IMG/VR virus record: IMGVR_UViG_3300022745_000073
Coordinates: 1-41,194 of that record
Direction: 5' to 3' (one strand)
Source of the DNA: a virus
Length of the DNA stretch: 41,194 nucleotides
Of this stretch, positions 16,806-22,591 are shown in pieces. The notes under the pieces were generated by a model. That model was not told the origin of the DNA. It saw only the letters and a program-made list of their open reading frames with translations, and searched no databases. The position numbers and the translations under genes were made by a program. Numbering within the stretch: position 1 is the first letter of the stretch; every line of letters starts with the position of its first letter.

Positions 16806-17122
16806 ACGACATGTCCTACACCGATACCATCACGAAGACGATCTTCAACGTGTTTACCAGTGAGCAGATCGAACGCTCATTCACCAATGGCTTCGCCGAC
16901 ATCATTCCCATTGGGCCAAGCGGGGACAGGCTTGCCTACACCATCCTCGACTTCGCCAAACTGGCGGCAGAGATGGCGGCGGTCGAGGCTGCCGGTCATC
17001 TGATCCGTCGCTTCGAGGGCGACTCCGCCGAGGTCGCGTTCCTCTTGGACTACAAGGCGATGGTCATCGCCCGGATGGCACAGCGCAAGGAGGCGGCCAA
17101 TGGCCAAGCCCAAGCCAACTGA
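16802..17122 (+). CDS. Helical protein (106 aa), unknown function
   Basis: MNDMSYTDTITKTIFNVFTS starts in an ATGA overlap with the previous gene. The protein is Ala/Glu-rich and helical (ILDFAKLAAEMAAVEAAGHL) with no cysteines. It overlaps the next gene by 23 bp. No family or catalytic motif is evident. Confidence 0.75.
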   Translation: MNDMSYTDTITKTIFNVFTSEQIERSFTNGFADIIPIGPSGDRLAYTILDFAKLAAEMAAVEAAGHLIRRFEGDSAEVAFLLDYKAMVIARMAQRKEAANGQAQAN

Positions 17123-17417
17123 GATTCGGTTGGTGGCAGATCTCCTCGCCCTCGACGGGAGCAATCTCGAAGAGGCGAGGGATCTCGCCGAAGAGATCAT
17201 CGTGAAGTTGGATGCCAAGCGCAGAGAGGACGAACAATACGTGCTCTGTGCTCGGCTCGCTGACTACGCACCCATCACTGCGTACGGCCCGTGGTCAACG
17301 CAGAATCAGGCACTCAAGTTCTCCAAGAACTTGTCCGGCGAGGGTGAACCTCGTGCTGTGATCGTCAAGATCACAAAGGAAGACGACATCCTCAAGAGGA
17401 ACGGACTCACGAAGTGA
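17100..17417 (+). CDS. Small protein (105 aa), unknown function
   Basis: ATG 17100 sits inside the end of the preceding gene after GGAGGCGGCCA, a good ribosome site. The protein begins MAKPKPTEIRLVADLLAL, has a helical acidic half (SNLEEARDLAEEIIVKLDAK) and then a beta-type C-terminus resembling a fold common in actinophages (YAPITAYGPWSTQNQALKFS ... RAVIVKITKED). Function is unknown. Confidence 0.8.
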   Translation: MAKPKPTEIRLVADLLALDGSNLEEARDLAEEIIVKLDAKRREDEQYVLCARLADYAPITAYGPWSTQNQALKFSKNLSGEGEPRAVIVKITKEDDILKRNGLTK

Positions 17418-17493
17418 GAGCGGTAGCCGCTCTCCTGCTCGCCGCACCGGCATGGCTTGCTGCCATGCATCACACAACAGGAAGGAAGTAGTC

Positions 17494-17646
17494 ATGGAGT
17501 TAGTCTTCACGATCATCGTCGCGACCTGCACTTACTGGGCAGGGCGCGGCACGGGTAGACAGGAGGGATATAACTCGTGCTTCCTCCGGTACAACAAACT
17601 GCCGGACGGGAACAACCTGTACTACATCAAGTCGAAGTACATGTAA
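17494..17646 (+). CDS. Small membrane-anchored protein (50 aa)
   Basis: ATG 17494 follows GGAAGGAAG, an excellent ribosome site. The product MELVFTIIVATCTYWAGRGT has an N-terminal hydrophobic segment (residues 2-16) followed by a basic, Tyr-rich tail ending IKSKYM. A longer in-frame extension to 17452 lacks a site. It is the last gene of the plus operon, 10 bp before the terminator. Confidence 0.7.
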   Translation: MELVFTIIVATCTYWAGRGTGRQEGYNSCFLRYNKLPDGNNLYYIKSKYM

Positions 17647-17656
17647 CACAACGAAG

Positions 17657-17683
17657 AGGGCGCACCCGCAATGGGTGCGCCCT
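17657..17683. terminator. Bidirectional terminator between convergent operons
   Basis: GGGCGCACCC (17658-17667) and GGGTGCGCCC (17673-17682) form a perfect 10-bp stem with a 5-base loop, extended by an A-T pair and flanked by GAAGA and TTTCG. It lies between the stop of the rightward operon (17646) and the stop of the leftward sigma-like gene (17703), so it can serve both strands. Confidence 0.9.
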
Positions 17684-17702
17684 TTCGTGTTTCGCGCGTG
17701 CG

Positions 17703-18341
17703 CTAGTAGGGACTCCGCCCCCCCAACACTTCGATCATGTTCTTCATCCCAGCCCGCACGATCTGATCGACTCGCGACTGCGAGATGCTGTGCATCTCGG
17801 CGATCGCACTGAGTGTCAGGTCAGCACCGTAGCGCTCGAGCAGGATGAGTCGCATGCGCGGGTCGATCTTCCGCATGGCTCGGTCGATGTCGGCGACCAT
17901 TGCCAGTACGTCGTTGCCCTCGTTGGCAAGACGCTTGCTTCGCTTCGTGTTCATGGTCTCGGCGTCGAAGACCTGCCCAACCATGTCGATGTCGTTGTTG
18001 TACACGGCGCGGATCAGGTTCTCTACGAGCGCCACCTTGTAGAAGTACTCGTCCGTTGCTTGGTACCCAGACTTCTTCGCCTTCTCCTTGCGTGCGTAGC
18101 GCTCAGCCGCACGCCTGAGGAATGTACTGAGCGCAGCGCGTCCACGCCTGCGCTCGATCTCGTCATCGCGCATCATGAACTCAGCGACCTTGTCGCTGCG
18201 CTTCCACGCGTACTCGAGCGCTGCCTGCTTCAGGTCATCGAACTCTGCCCAGTTGCCGAACCTGCGGTAGACAGAGCGGGCAGCGATTGCTGCCTCGGTG
18301 TCGATCTCTTCCCAGATCGGATCGTCTGCTGCTATCTTCAT
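17703..18341 (-). CDS. Sigma factor-like protein (212 aa)
   Basis: Residues about 14-48 resemble sigma region 2 (AIAARSVYRRFGNWAEFDDL), and the last 39 residues carry a region-4-like HTH (LSAIAEMHSISQSRVDQIVR). A basic helical middle links them. The layout matches small sigma-70-like proteins in actinophage genomes, which may redirect host RNA polymerase or act as HTH regulators. It is the last gene of the leftward early operon, coupled by ATGA to the gene before it. Such a protein could switch on the late operon, for which I found no good promoter; that is inference. Confidence 0.75.
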   Translation of the reverse strand: MKIAADDPIWEEIDTEAAIAARSVYRRFGNWAEFDDLKQAALEYAWKRSDKVAEFMMRDDEIERRRGRAALSTFLRRAAERYARKEKAKKSGYQATDEYFYKVALVENLIRAVYNNDIDMVGQVFDAETMNTKRSKRLANEGNDVLAMVADIDRAMRKIDPRMRLILLERYGADLTLSAIAEMHSISQSRVDQIVRAGMKNMIEVLGGRSPY

Positions 18342-18703
18342 GGCAGGCGCACCTTGATCGAGAAGCCGGTGCCGTAGTAGCCATTGTCGTAGCCCTCTGA
18401 CCTGATCAGTTCGACGGAGTTGCCTCCGGCGGCGTAGACGAATAGCAGAACGTTCTCGCTATTGCCCCATCCGTCAACGCTCGTCGCGATCTCGCAGTTC
18501 GTGATGACATTATCGAAGACGTTGAGCGCGGTGATGTCGTAGTCACCATTGCCACAGGAGCAGCCGCCCTCGTTACCCTCGACGTCATAGATCGTTCCAT
18601 CATCGAGCGTAAGCGTTTGCTGCTCAAGATCTGCTGCAACAACTCGTCGTCCGACAAACAACTGCTTGATGTGAGCCTCGTCACAAGAGTAGATCCTATT
18701 CAC
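18338..18703 (-). CDS. GGCSCGNGDY-type actinophage protein (121 aa)
   Basis: GTG 18703 overlaps the phosphoesterase stop (GTGA); an extension to 18958 would be a shadow. The sequence MNRIYSCDEAHIKQLFVGRR leads to a GGCSCGNGDY motif (residues 46-55) and NGYYGTGFSIKVRLP at the end, a pattern I associate with the DUF7448 family of actinophages. Two conserved cysteines and a beta-rich fold are apparent. The function is not known. Confidence 0.75.
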   Translation of the reverse strand: MNRIYSCDEAHIKQLFVGRRVVAADLEQQTLTLDDGTIYDVEGNEGGCSCGNGDYDITALNVFDNVITNCEIATSVDGWGNSENVLLFVYAAGGNSVELIRSEGYDNGYYGTGFSIKVRLP

Positions 18704-19446
18704 TTCGCTGACCAGACCTTTCCTTCGAGCACGAACGAGCCGTCGGCTCGCATCGGAACGAGAGCGGGCGTCACGTTGCGCCCGTCCACATACAGAACGC
18801 CGAAGCCATTCTGCCAGTTGGCAGATCCGCCCCGCAGATAGGATGCCTTCCTCATGTCCATGAGGTTGCCGATCTCCATGCCCCAGAGGATGCGGTTGAT
18901 CCGTCCGTTCACCGACTCGGTGCTCGGGATGAGTCCCATCCTGTGTGTGTGACCACACACCACGCTCTTACCCCAGCGCTTGGCGAGGTTGATGGCAGTG
19001 GCTCCGCCAATCTGGGACGTGCGCCCCTCGTCGCCATGGGCGAGCACCCATCCGGGCGCGATCTCTGTCGGCTGCTTGTGGTACGTGATGCCGAGGTCAT
19101 CAAGGTGGAGGAAGTTCTCCAACTTCAACTCGGGCAGGTGGCGATACTCTGGGACTCGGATCTTGTTCGTGTTGAACAGGCGGTCGGTGTGGTTGGAGCG
19201 CACCATGTCCGTGATGCGCAACTGCTCGAGCACGCGGATCGTTGCGTCCCGCTCCTTGTCGAGGTTGGTCTCGTACTGCAGCGGCGTGCCGTGTGCCCAT
19301 CGGCTGATCCCAGTGAAGTCAGCCTCGTCTCCAACGGAGACGACGCGCTCTGGCTTGGTCACCCTGATGTAGTTGGCGAGTGCTGCCACATGCCTCGGTG
19401 AGTGGAACGGAACCTGAAGATCTGAGACGAAGGGGATGACTCTCAT
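18700..19446 (-). CDS. Metallophosphoesterase (248 aa)
   Basis: The calcineurin-like dimetal phosphoesterase motifs are present in order: SDLQVPFH (D9; Gln at the usual His position, as in several phage members), VGDEADF (D40), SNHTD (N85, H86), LAHGDEG (H137) and CGHTHRMG (H166, H168). These enzymes hydrolyse phosphomonoesters or diesters; substrate is unknown here and could be nucleic acid ends or nucleotides. The gene is between a 26-residue hydrophobic ORF and the DUF7448-like gene, coupled on both sides. Its place next to primase and an Nmad1-like gene suggests a role in DNA or nucleotide metabolism. Confidence 0.9.
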   Translation of the reverse strand: MRVIPFVSDLQVPFHSPRHVAALANYIRVTKPERVVSVGDEADFTGISRWAHGTPLQYETNLDKERDATIRVLEQLRITDMVRSNHTDRLFNTNKIRVPEYRHLPELKLENFLHLDDLGITYHKQPTEIAPGWVLAHGDEGRTSQIGGATAINLAKRWGKSVVCGHTHRMGLIPSTESVNGRINRILWGMEIGNLMDMRKASYLRGGSANWQNGFGVLYVDGRNVTPALVPMRADGSFVLEGKVWSAK

Positions 19447-19523
19447 GTGAGGTTCCCCATCAGTGCGTTGTACGTCATGATGCAGCAGAAGAGCACTGCC
19501 CAGATAGCAAGGAAGCGGGCCAT
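19443..19523 (-). CDS. Hydrophobic micropeptide (26 aa)
   Basis: ATG 19523 overlaps the upstream stop, and its own stop overlaps the phosphoesterase ATG, both ATGA junctions. The product MARFLAIWAVLFCCIMTYNA is almost entirely a single membrane-spanning segment. The exact double coupling and lack of other coding in this 76-base gap support translation, either for function at the membrane or simply to carry ribosomes into the next gene. Confidence 0.6.
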   Translation of the reverse strand: MARFLAIWAVLFCCIMTYNALMGNLT

Positions 19524-19855
19524 CAGAGATGCCCGCCTTCCCGGTACCACTGCTTCGGCTTGGGGAACGTGTCGTCCACGAGCATCATGCCGATGGCTCC
19601 GTAGTTCATGAGGTCGAGGTACGTCTCTCGGATCGACTCGTGCTGCGGGTCGCTCCCGGTGGAGACGAGATGTGCAGCACGCTGCACCTTGTCCATGATG
19701 CGCGTGAGCAGCCCAACCTGCTCACCGAATGGTGAGAGTCTGATGTTGTCCGGCCCGTAGTCACGCTGCTTGGAGAGCAGTACGTAGTACGCCTCGTCGT
19801 AGAGATCGCTGGCTGCGCATCGGAAGTCATCGAAGCCGAAGTCAGTATCGGTCAT
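19523..19855 (-). CDS. Nmad1/DUF1599-like protein (110 aa)
   Basis: The pattern KQRDYGPDNI ... GLLTRIMDKVQRAAHLV ... ESIRETYLDLMNYGAIGMML matches the nucleotide-modification-associated domain 1 (DUF1599) group as I know it. These all-helical proteins are linked by context to nucleotide or DNA modification in phages. Length is close to the domain. Start ATG 19855 has GGAGCAGG upstream. The neighbours are the primase TOPRIM gene and a metallophosphoesterase. No obvious base-modifying enzyme accompanies it. Confidence 0.7.
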   Translation of the reverse strand: MTDTDFGFDDFRCAASDLYDEAYYVLLSKQRDYGPDNIRLSPFGEQVGLLTRIMDKVQRAAHLVSTGSDPQHESIRETYLDLMNYGAIGMMLVDDTFPKPKQWYREGGHL

Positions 19856-19864
19856 GCCCTGCTC

Positions 19865-20506
19865 CTACACTGCGTTGATTATGTCGAGCAACTTCGTTGC
19901 TCCGTAGTACTGAATGGTACTATTCACATCGTGGCCGGGGGGCAACGACACGCGGACAGCGTTCGGTAGAACCTCCACTAGTTTCTTTGCCAGATCTTGG
20001 CCGGGATTTGTCCCGTCCTCTTTGATGTCGTTGTCTGTGCAGATGATGACTCTGTCGATGCCGTCGAAGCAGCGACCGAAGTGAGGCTTCCACGCGTTCA
20101 CTCCGGCCACCGCAACGGCTGGCACACCACACATCGTGGCGGCGATGGCATCGAGTTCCCCCTCGACGATCGCCACCCGATCGACTGCGTCGAGCACAGC
20201 CTGCGTGTTGTACAAGTAGTGGCGCTGGCCAGTCGGGATCAGGTACTTGCGATCCGACTCGCCAAGCCTGCGGAACTTGAATGCGACCACGCCCGATGGG
20301 CGCAGGTATGGGATGGAGAGCATGCCCTTGAACATCTCATCGTGCCCAGCCGAAGGCGTGGCCACGTATCCAAGGCGGAACTGCTCCGCCGCCTGAGCCA
20401 GCCCGCGCGAGTGGAGGTACTCCTCGGCGGGCGAGCCAGCGAGCGACTCGTGATACTGAAGCGAGGCTTCAGTCCACAGGTTGATGAGGCTCAGGTTAGG
20501 TCGCAT
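19865..20506 (-). CDS. DNA primase, TOPRIM half (213 aa)
   Basis: The catalytic TOPRIM motifs are visible: VAIVEGELDA (E115 as the catalytic acid) and IICTDND followed by NPGQDLAKKL (D158, D160). The N-terminal block (AEEYLHSRGLAQAAEQFRLG, FKFRRLGESDRKYL) matches the DnaG-type region preceding TOPRIM. The zinc-binding domain is on the preceding ORF, 3 bp upstream, so primase is divided into two polypeptides. Primes lagging-strand or origin DNA synthesis together with the helicase at 23500-24327. Confidence 0.88.
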   Translation of the reverse strand: MRPNLSLINLWTEASLQYHESLAGSPAEEYLHSRGLAQAAEQFRLGYVATPSAGHDEMFKGMLSIPYLRPSGVVAFKFRRLGESDRKYLIPTGQRHYLYNTQAVLDAVDRVAIVEGELDAIAATMCGVPAVAVAGVNAWKPHFGRCFDGIDRVIICTDNDIKEDGTNPGQDLAKKLVEVLPNAVRVSLPPGHDVNSTIQYYGATKLLDIINAV

Positions 20507-20509
20507 TCC

Positions 20510-20845
20510 TTAGTCCTTGCGTAGTCTTGGTGGTACCCACCGACGCGACGAGCGTACTCGAACGTTGACTCGATGAGTTTGAACAGCGTCCACCATCCCC
20601 ATGCTATCGAGGAAGACGAGCGCTTGCTTGAAGGTGAGTGCTTCTCGAGCCATGACAACATGTACCGCGCTCCCACCAGCCCCGCACGCGTGACAATGCC
20701 ATAGACCCTTCTCGATATTGACTGACGCACTCGCGTGCGCATCATCGTGAACCGGACACTGCATTGACGCTTCCCTTCCGCCACGGAACGAGACTCCGTA
20801 GTGGTCAAGGACAGCAGCGAGATCATGCCGTTGATCGTCATGCAT
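20510..20845 (-). CDS. DNA primase, zinc-binding half (111 aa)
   Basis: A CHC2-type zinc ribbon is clear: CPVHDDAHASASVN and WHCHACGAGGSA, after YGVSFRGGREAS. I set the start at ATG 20845, where TGATG joins it to the stop of the transglycosylase frame; a longer version from 20887 would overlap more. The C-terminal tail is Arg-rich. It and the TOPRIM gene together make up a DnaG-like primase, a layout found in some actinophages. The zinc domain recognises template. Confidence 0.85.
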   Translation of the reverse strand: MHDDQRHDLAAVLDHYGVSFRGGREASMQCPVHDDAHASASVNIEKGLWHCHACGAGGSAVHVVMAREALTFKQALVFLDSMGMVDAVQTHRVNVRVRSSRRWVPPRLRKD

Positions 20846-21270
20846 CAGTACCAACCGTGCTTCTCTGAGTGCGCCCATGCTGCGCAAGGGCGCGAGTATC
20901 TGTGCTCAATGTACCGTAGTCCGATCTGGATTTGCCGACGAGGATCTCGCGTCTTCATACCGAGCAACTGCGGGATACCGAATGCTGAACTCGTGGGATT
21001 TTTTGCTGTAGTCGACCAGCCGCTCTCGCGCTCCCAGAGCAACCTCAAGCACTGGAACTCTGCGATCCCCCATCCGTACTGAGCCAGCGTATAGGAGCGG
21101 GCGTACGACCGACTGGCCCTCGGCGTTGATCTCAGAAAGGAAGAGGAGTGGGCCGAGTGTCTGAGGGACACGGCCCGCTCGCCAGTCAGCAAAGTCGGAG
21201 CACTGGCAGCGGTTGTTGATAATGTCGTCGCCGCACACAATGCACATGCTAATCGCGCGAGCCATCTCAT
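20845..21270 (-). CDS. Transglycosylase-like lysozyme domain protein (141 aa)
   Basis: Residues 62-141 match phage and actinobacterial lytic transglycosylase/Rpf-like domains: YGWGIAEFQCLRLLWERESG with catalytic Glu82, NPTSSAFGIPQ, QIQIGLRYIEHRYSRPCAAW and AHSEKHGWY. It cleaves glycan strands of peptidoglycan. ATG 21270 has GAGGTGA six bases upstream and the first 24 residues (MRWLARLACALCAATTLSTT AASA) could be a signal peptide, but residues 25-60 look non-native and are in conflict with a Cys-rich ORF in the other frame. The stop joins primase by TGATG. It is in the early operon rather than the lysis cassette. Confidence 0.75.
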   Translation of the reverse strand: MRWLARLACALCAATTLSTTAASAPTLLTGERAVSLRHSAHSSSFLRSTPRASRSYARSYTLAQYGWGIAEFQCLRLLWERESGWSTTAKNPTSSAFGIPQLLGMKTRDPRRQIQIGLRYIEHRYSRPCAAWAHSEKHGWY

Positions 21271-21277
21271 CGGTCAT
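20906..21277 (-). CDS. Overlapping Cys-rich ORF (123 aa, C-terminal half uncertain)
   Basis: ATG 21277 (or GTG 21280) begins MTDEMARAISMCIVCGDDII with Cys12, Cys15, Cys24 and Cys26, a zinc-knuckle arrangement. GC at third positions is high for roughly the first 70 codons and then falls just where the transglycosylase frame (+1 relative) gains it, at the G-run near 21065-21072. So either two genes overlap by over 300 bp, or ribosomes or a sequencing error move from this frame into the transglycosylase. The downstream half of this ORF may therefore not be real. Confidence 0.5.
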   Translation of the reverse strand: MTDEMARAISMCIVCGDDIINNRCQCSDFADWRAGRVPQTLGPLLFLSEINAEGQSVVRPLLYAGSVRMGDRRVPVLEVALGARERLVDYSKKSHEFSIRYPAVARYEDARSSSANPDRTTVH

Positions 21278-21281
21278 CACC

Positions 21282-21620
21282 TCAGTACCCTGCCATCTTC
21301 ATCAACTTGACCCACTGCGCAACGGGCAGGACTGCGTAGTGCTCGCCCACATCGGTGGTGCCGCGCTTCTTCGCGATCACCACACCAGTGTCGGCGTTTG
21401 CGTTGTACATCTCGACCTCCAGTTCCTTGAGGTATGCGGAGAAGCGAAGTGACTTCTCGTTCTTGGCCTCGATGACGCAGCCAATTATCCCGTAGATGTC
21501 ACCCTTGTCAAGCGTCGCTCCAGCGATGCGTCGCTCCGCGTGGATCCAGCCATTGGCGACGAGGTACTTGGCGATGTCGAGTTCGTACTTGGATCCCTTC
21601 GCTTTCTGTGGTGTCGTCAT
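21282..21620 (-). CDS. Holliday junction resolvase-like nuclease (112 aa)
   Basis: The Hjc/VRR-type restriction-fold signature is present: KGSKYELDIAKYLVANGWIH (Glu), ERRIAGATLDKGDI (Asp) and CVIEAKN (Glu-x-Lys). The length fits archaeal-type Hjc and phage relatives, which resolve four-way junctions before packaging. Start ATG 21620 overlaps the upstream stop (ATGA). A near-consensus promoter lies inside the gene at 21484-21511. Confidence 0.85.
   Translation of the reverse strand: MTTPQKAKGSKYELDIAKYLVANGWIHAERRIAGATLDKGDIYGIIGCVIEAKNEKSLRFSAYLKELEVEMYNANADTGVVIAKKRGTTDVGEHYAVLPVAQWVKLMKMAGY
21484..21511 (-). promoter_or_regulatory. Candidate internal promoter within the resolvase gene
   Basis: On the minus strand TTGACA (21511-21506), a 16-base spacer and GATAAT (21489-21484, 5/6 match) have the same 16-base spacing as the early promoter at 25.9 kb. 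It would start near 21477 and drive the transglycosylase/primase group. It lies in coding sequence (DKGDI), so chance is possible. Confidence 0.4.
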
Positions 21621-21880
21621 TCCGATTCCTCTTTCGCGTCTGGGGTTTTGCCCGTGTTGGGCGATGCGGGAATATGCCCGCCGCTATTCCTGTATAGGGT
21701 GAGGTTGTCGTCTGAACCCCTACCCTTTTGTGCCCCCGGCGCAGCCCGAACCCCTACCCTTTTGTGCTCACCCTCCCCACGGACAGCGCAGCGGGCACAT
21801 AGCGGCGCTCCGAACAATCCACAGAACAGCCCTTGCCAGAATCGGATGCGGCGATTGCACAACAAGCACTTACCTCTCAT
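21617..21880 (-). CDS. Zinc-ribbon-like protein with repeat-derived tail (87 aa)
   Basis: ATG 21880 overlaps the upstream stop. The N-terminus MRGKCLLCNRRIRFWQGLFC ... LCARC contains paired cysteines and a hydrophobic stretch. It then runs through the AVRGEGE peptide encoded by the repeated cassette, and through two copies of a 20-bp repeat (21714-21733 and 21748-21767) that, being 34 bp apart, are read in different frames. The tail therefore appears assembled from repeats. The stop overlaps the resolvase ATG. Function is unknown. Confidence 0.65.
   Translation of the reverse strand: MRGKCLLCNRRIRFWQGLFCGLFGAPLCARCAVRGEGEHKRVGVRAAPGAQKGRGSDDNLTLYRNSGGHIPASPNTGKTPDAKEESE
21714..21767. repeat. 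Pair of perfect 20-bp direct repeats
   Basis: GAACCCCTACCCTTTTGTGC occurs at 21714-21733 and again at 21748-21767, separated by 14 bases. The second copy runs directly into a copy of the repeated Shine-Dalgarno cassette (21767-21787). The 34-bp period breaks the reading frame between copies. Confidence 0.9.
21767..21787 (-). repeat. Repeated SD/AVRGEGE cassette, copy 1 (one mismatch)
   Basis: This 21-bp element matches 22352-22372 and 22594-22614 apart from one base. Read on the minus strand it encodes AVRGEGE and carries a purine-rich GGGGAGGGTGAG. Here it is internal to a gene and no start codon follows. Confidence 0.85.
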
Positions 21881-22347
21881 ACCCGCTCACCTTCCCTGCG
21901 AATGGCGGCGATGGCGATGGTGACTACCTCAGCGGCGCAGCAGTCGCACTCGTCCTCTGGCAGCGCGTCATCCCAATGCTCGTGCAATTTCAATGACATG
22001 CGATGTTCGGCAGCCTTGACCCACTCTGCCGCCTCATCTAGCACTTCTCCACGGATAGCGTCGGCAACATCTTCGGCGTACTGCACAAACGTGCGATCAG
22101 TAGTTGGCGGCTCGGCGATGCGCGAGTGCGCTACAACAATTTCAAGCGCACTCATCCATCCCGCGTTGTATGACGCCGCGAGCGAAACGCCATACTTGCC
22201 CAGCACTTCCTTGTCGTGTGCGGCAAGCCAACGGTCGAACTCTTCCGCAACGGCTTGGTAGTCTCTTCCGGTGCAACCGCACACTGACTCATGGAACGCG
22301 AGAGAATCGCGCACTACGTATGTGGTCGGCGTGTACGGTTCAGTCAT
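21877..22347 (-). CDS. Repeat-family early protein (156 aa)
   Basis: ATG 22347 (MTEPYTPTTYVVRDSLAFHE) lies five bases after GGAAGGTGAG, supplied by a copy of the repeated cassette. The opening MTE(P)YTPT and the segment AEEFDRWLAAHDKEV resemble the gene at 22591-22845, so the two are probably paralogues. A helical middle and a CDCC motif near the end (PEDECDCCAAEVV) precede the C-terminal IAAIRREGERV, a diverged version of the AVRGEGE ending. Function is unknown; similar small-gene families are frequent in actinophage early regions. Confidence 0.8.
   Translation of the reverse strand: MTEPYTPTTYVVRDSLAFHESVCGCTGRDYQAVAEEFDRWLAAHDKEVLGKYGVSLAASYNAGWMSALEIVVAHSRIAEPPTTDRTFVQYAEDVADAIRGEVLDEAAEWVKAAEHRMSLKLHEHWDDALPEDECDCCAAEVVTIAIAAIRREGERV
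21886..21915 (-). repeat. Diverged copy of the SD/AVRGEGE cassette
   Basis: This copy shares CTCACCTTCCC and the trailing GGCGATGGC with the others but has changed in the middle. It encodes AAIRREGE and supplies the GGAAGGTGAG ribosome site six bases before ATG 21880. Confidence 0.65.
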
Positions 22348-22591
22348 TGCTCTCACCTTCCCCACGGACAGCAGCGAGAGCATCATCAATCGCGGTGTCG
22401 TACCCGTCAGCCGCCCCACTGCATTCGTAGCAGTGCTCGTACAAGGCCCAGCCGTTCTCGTCTTTCTTGGCTGATGCGCGGAGCGCAGCCACCGTGCTCA
22501 GCACCCTCCGCCGTTCGTCTGCGCGGGCCGATGCGATAACAGCGCATTGGCACATCCAGCCGTCGTACTCGCAGAACTTGTCGTGTTCCAT
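22340..22591 (-). CDS. Repeat-family early protein with Cys motifs (83 aa)
   Basis: ATG 22591 joins the upstream stop as TGATG; the ribosome site comes from a cassette copy. Residues include CEYDGWMCQC and YEHCYECSG, a possible zinc site. The C-terminus ALAAVRGEGESND is the conserved cassette-encoded tail, which also provides the site for the next gene. No known function. Confidence 0.75.
   Translation of the reverse strand: MEHDKFCEYDGWMCQCAVIASARADERRRVLSTVAALRASAKKDENGWALYEHCYECSGAADGYDTAIDDALAAVRGEGESND
22352..22372 (-). repeat. Repeated SD/AVRGEGE cassette, copy 2
   Basis: Identical over 21 bp to 22594-22614. On the minus strand it ends with GGGGAAGGTGAG five bases before ATG 22347 while encoding AVRGEGE as the tail of the upstream gene. 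Confidence 0.9.

Noticed and set aside
17577-18377. 266-codon plus-strand ORF across the terminator
   Set aside because: Runs through a strong terminator and is antisense to the sigma-like gene.
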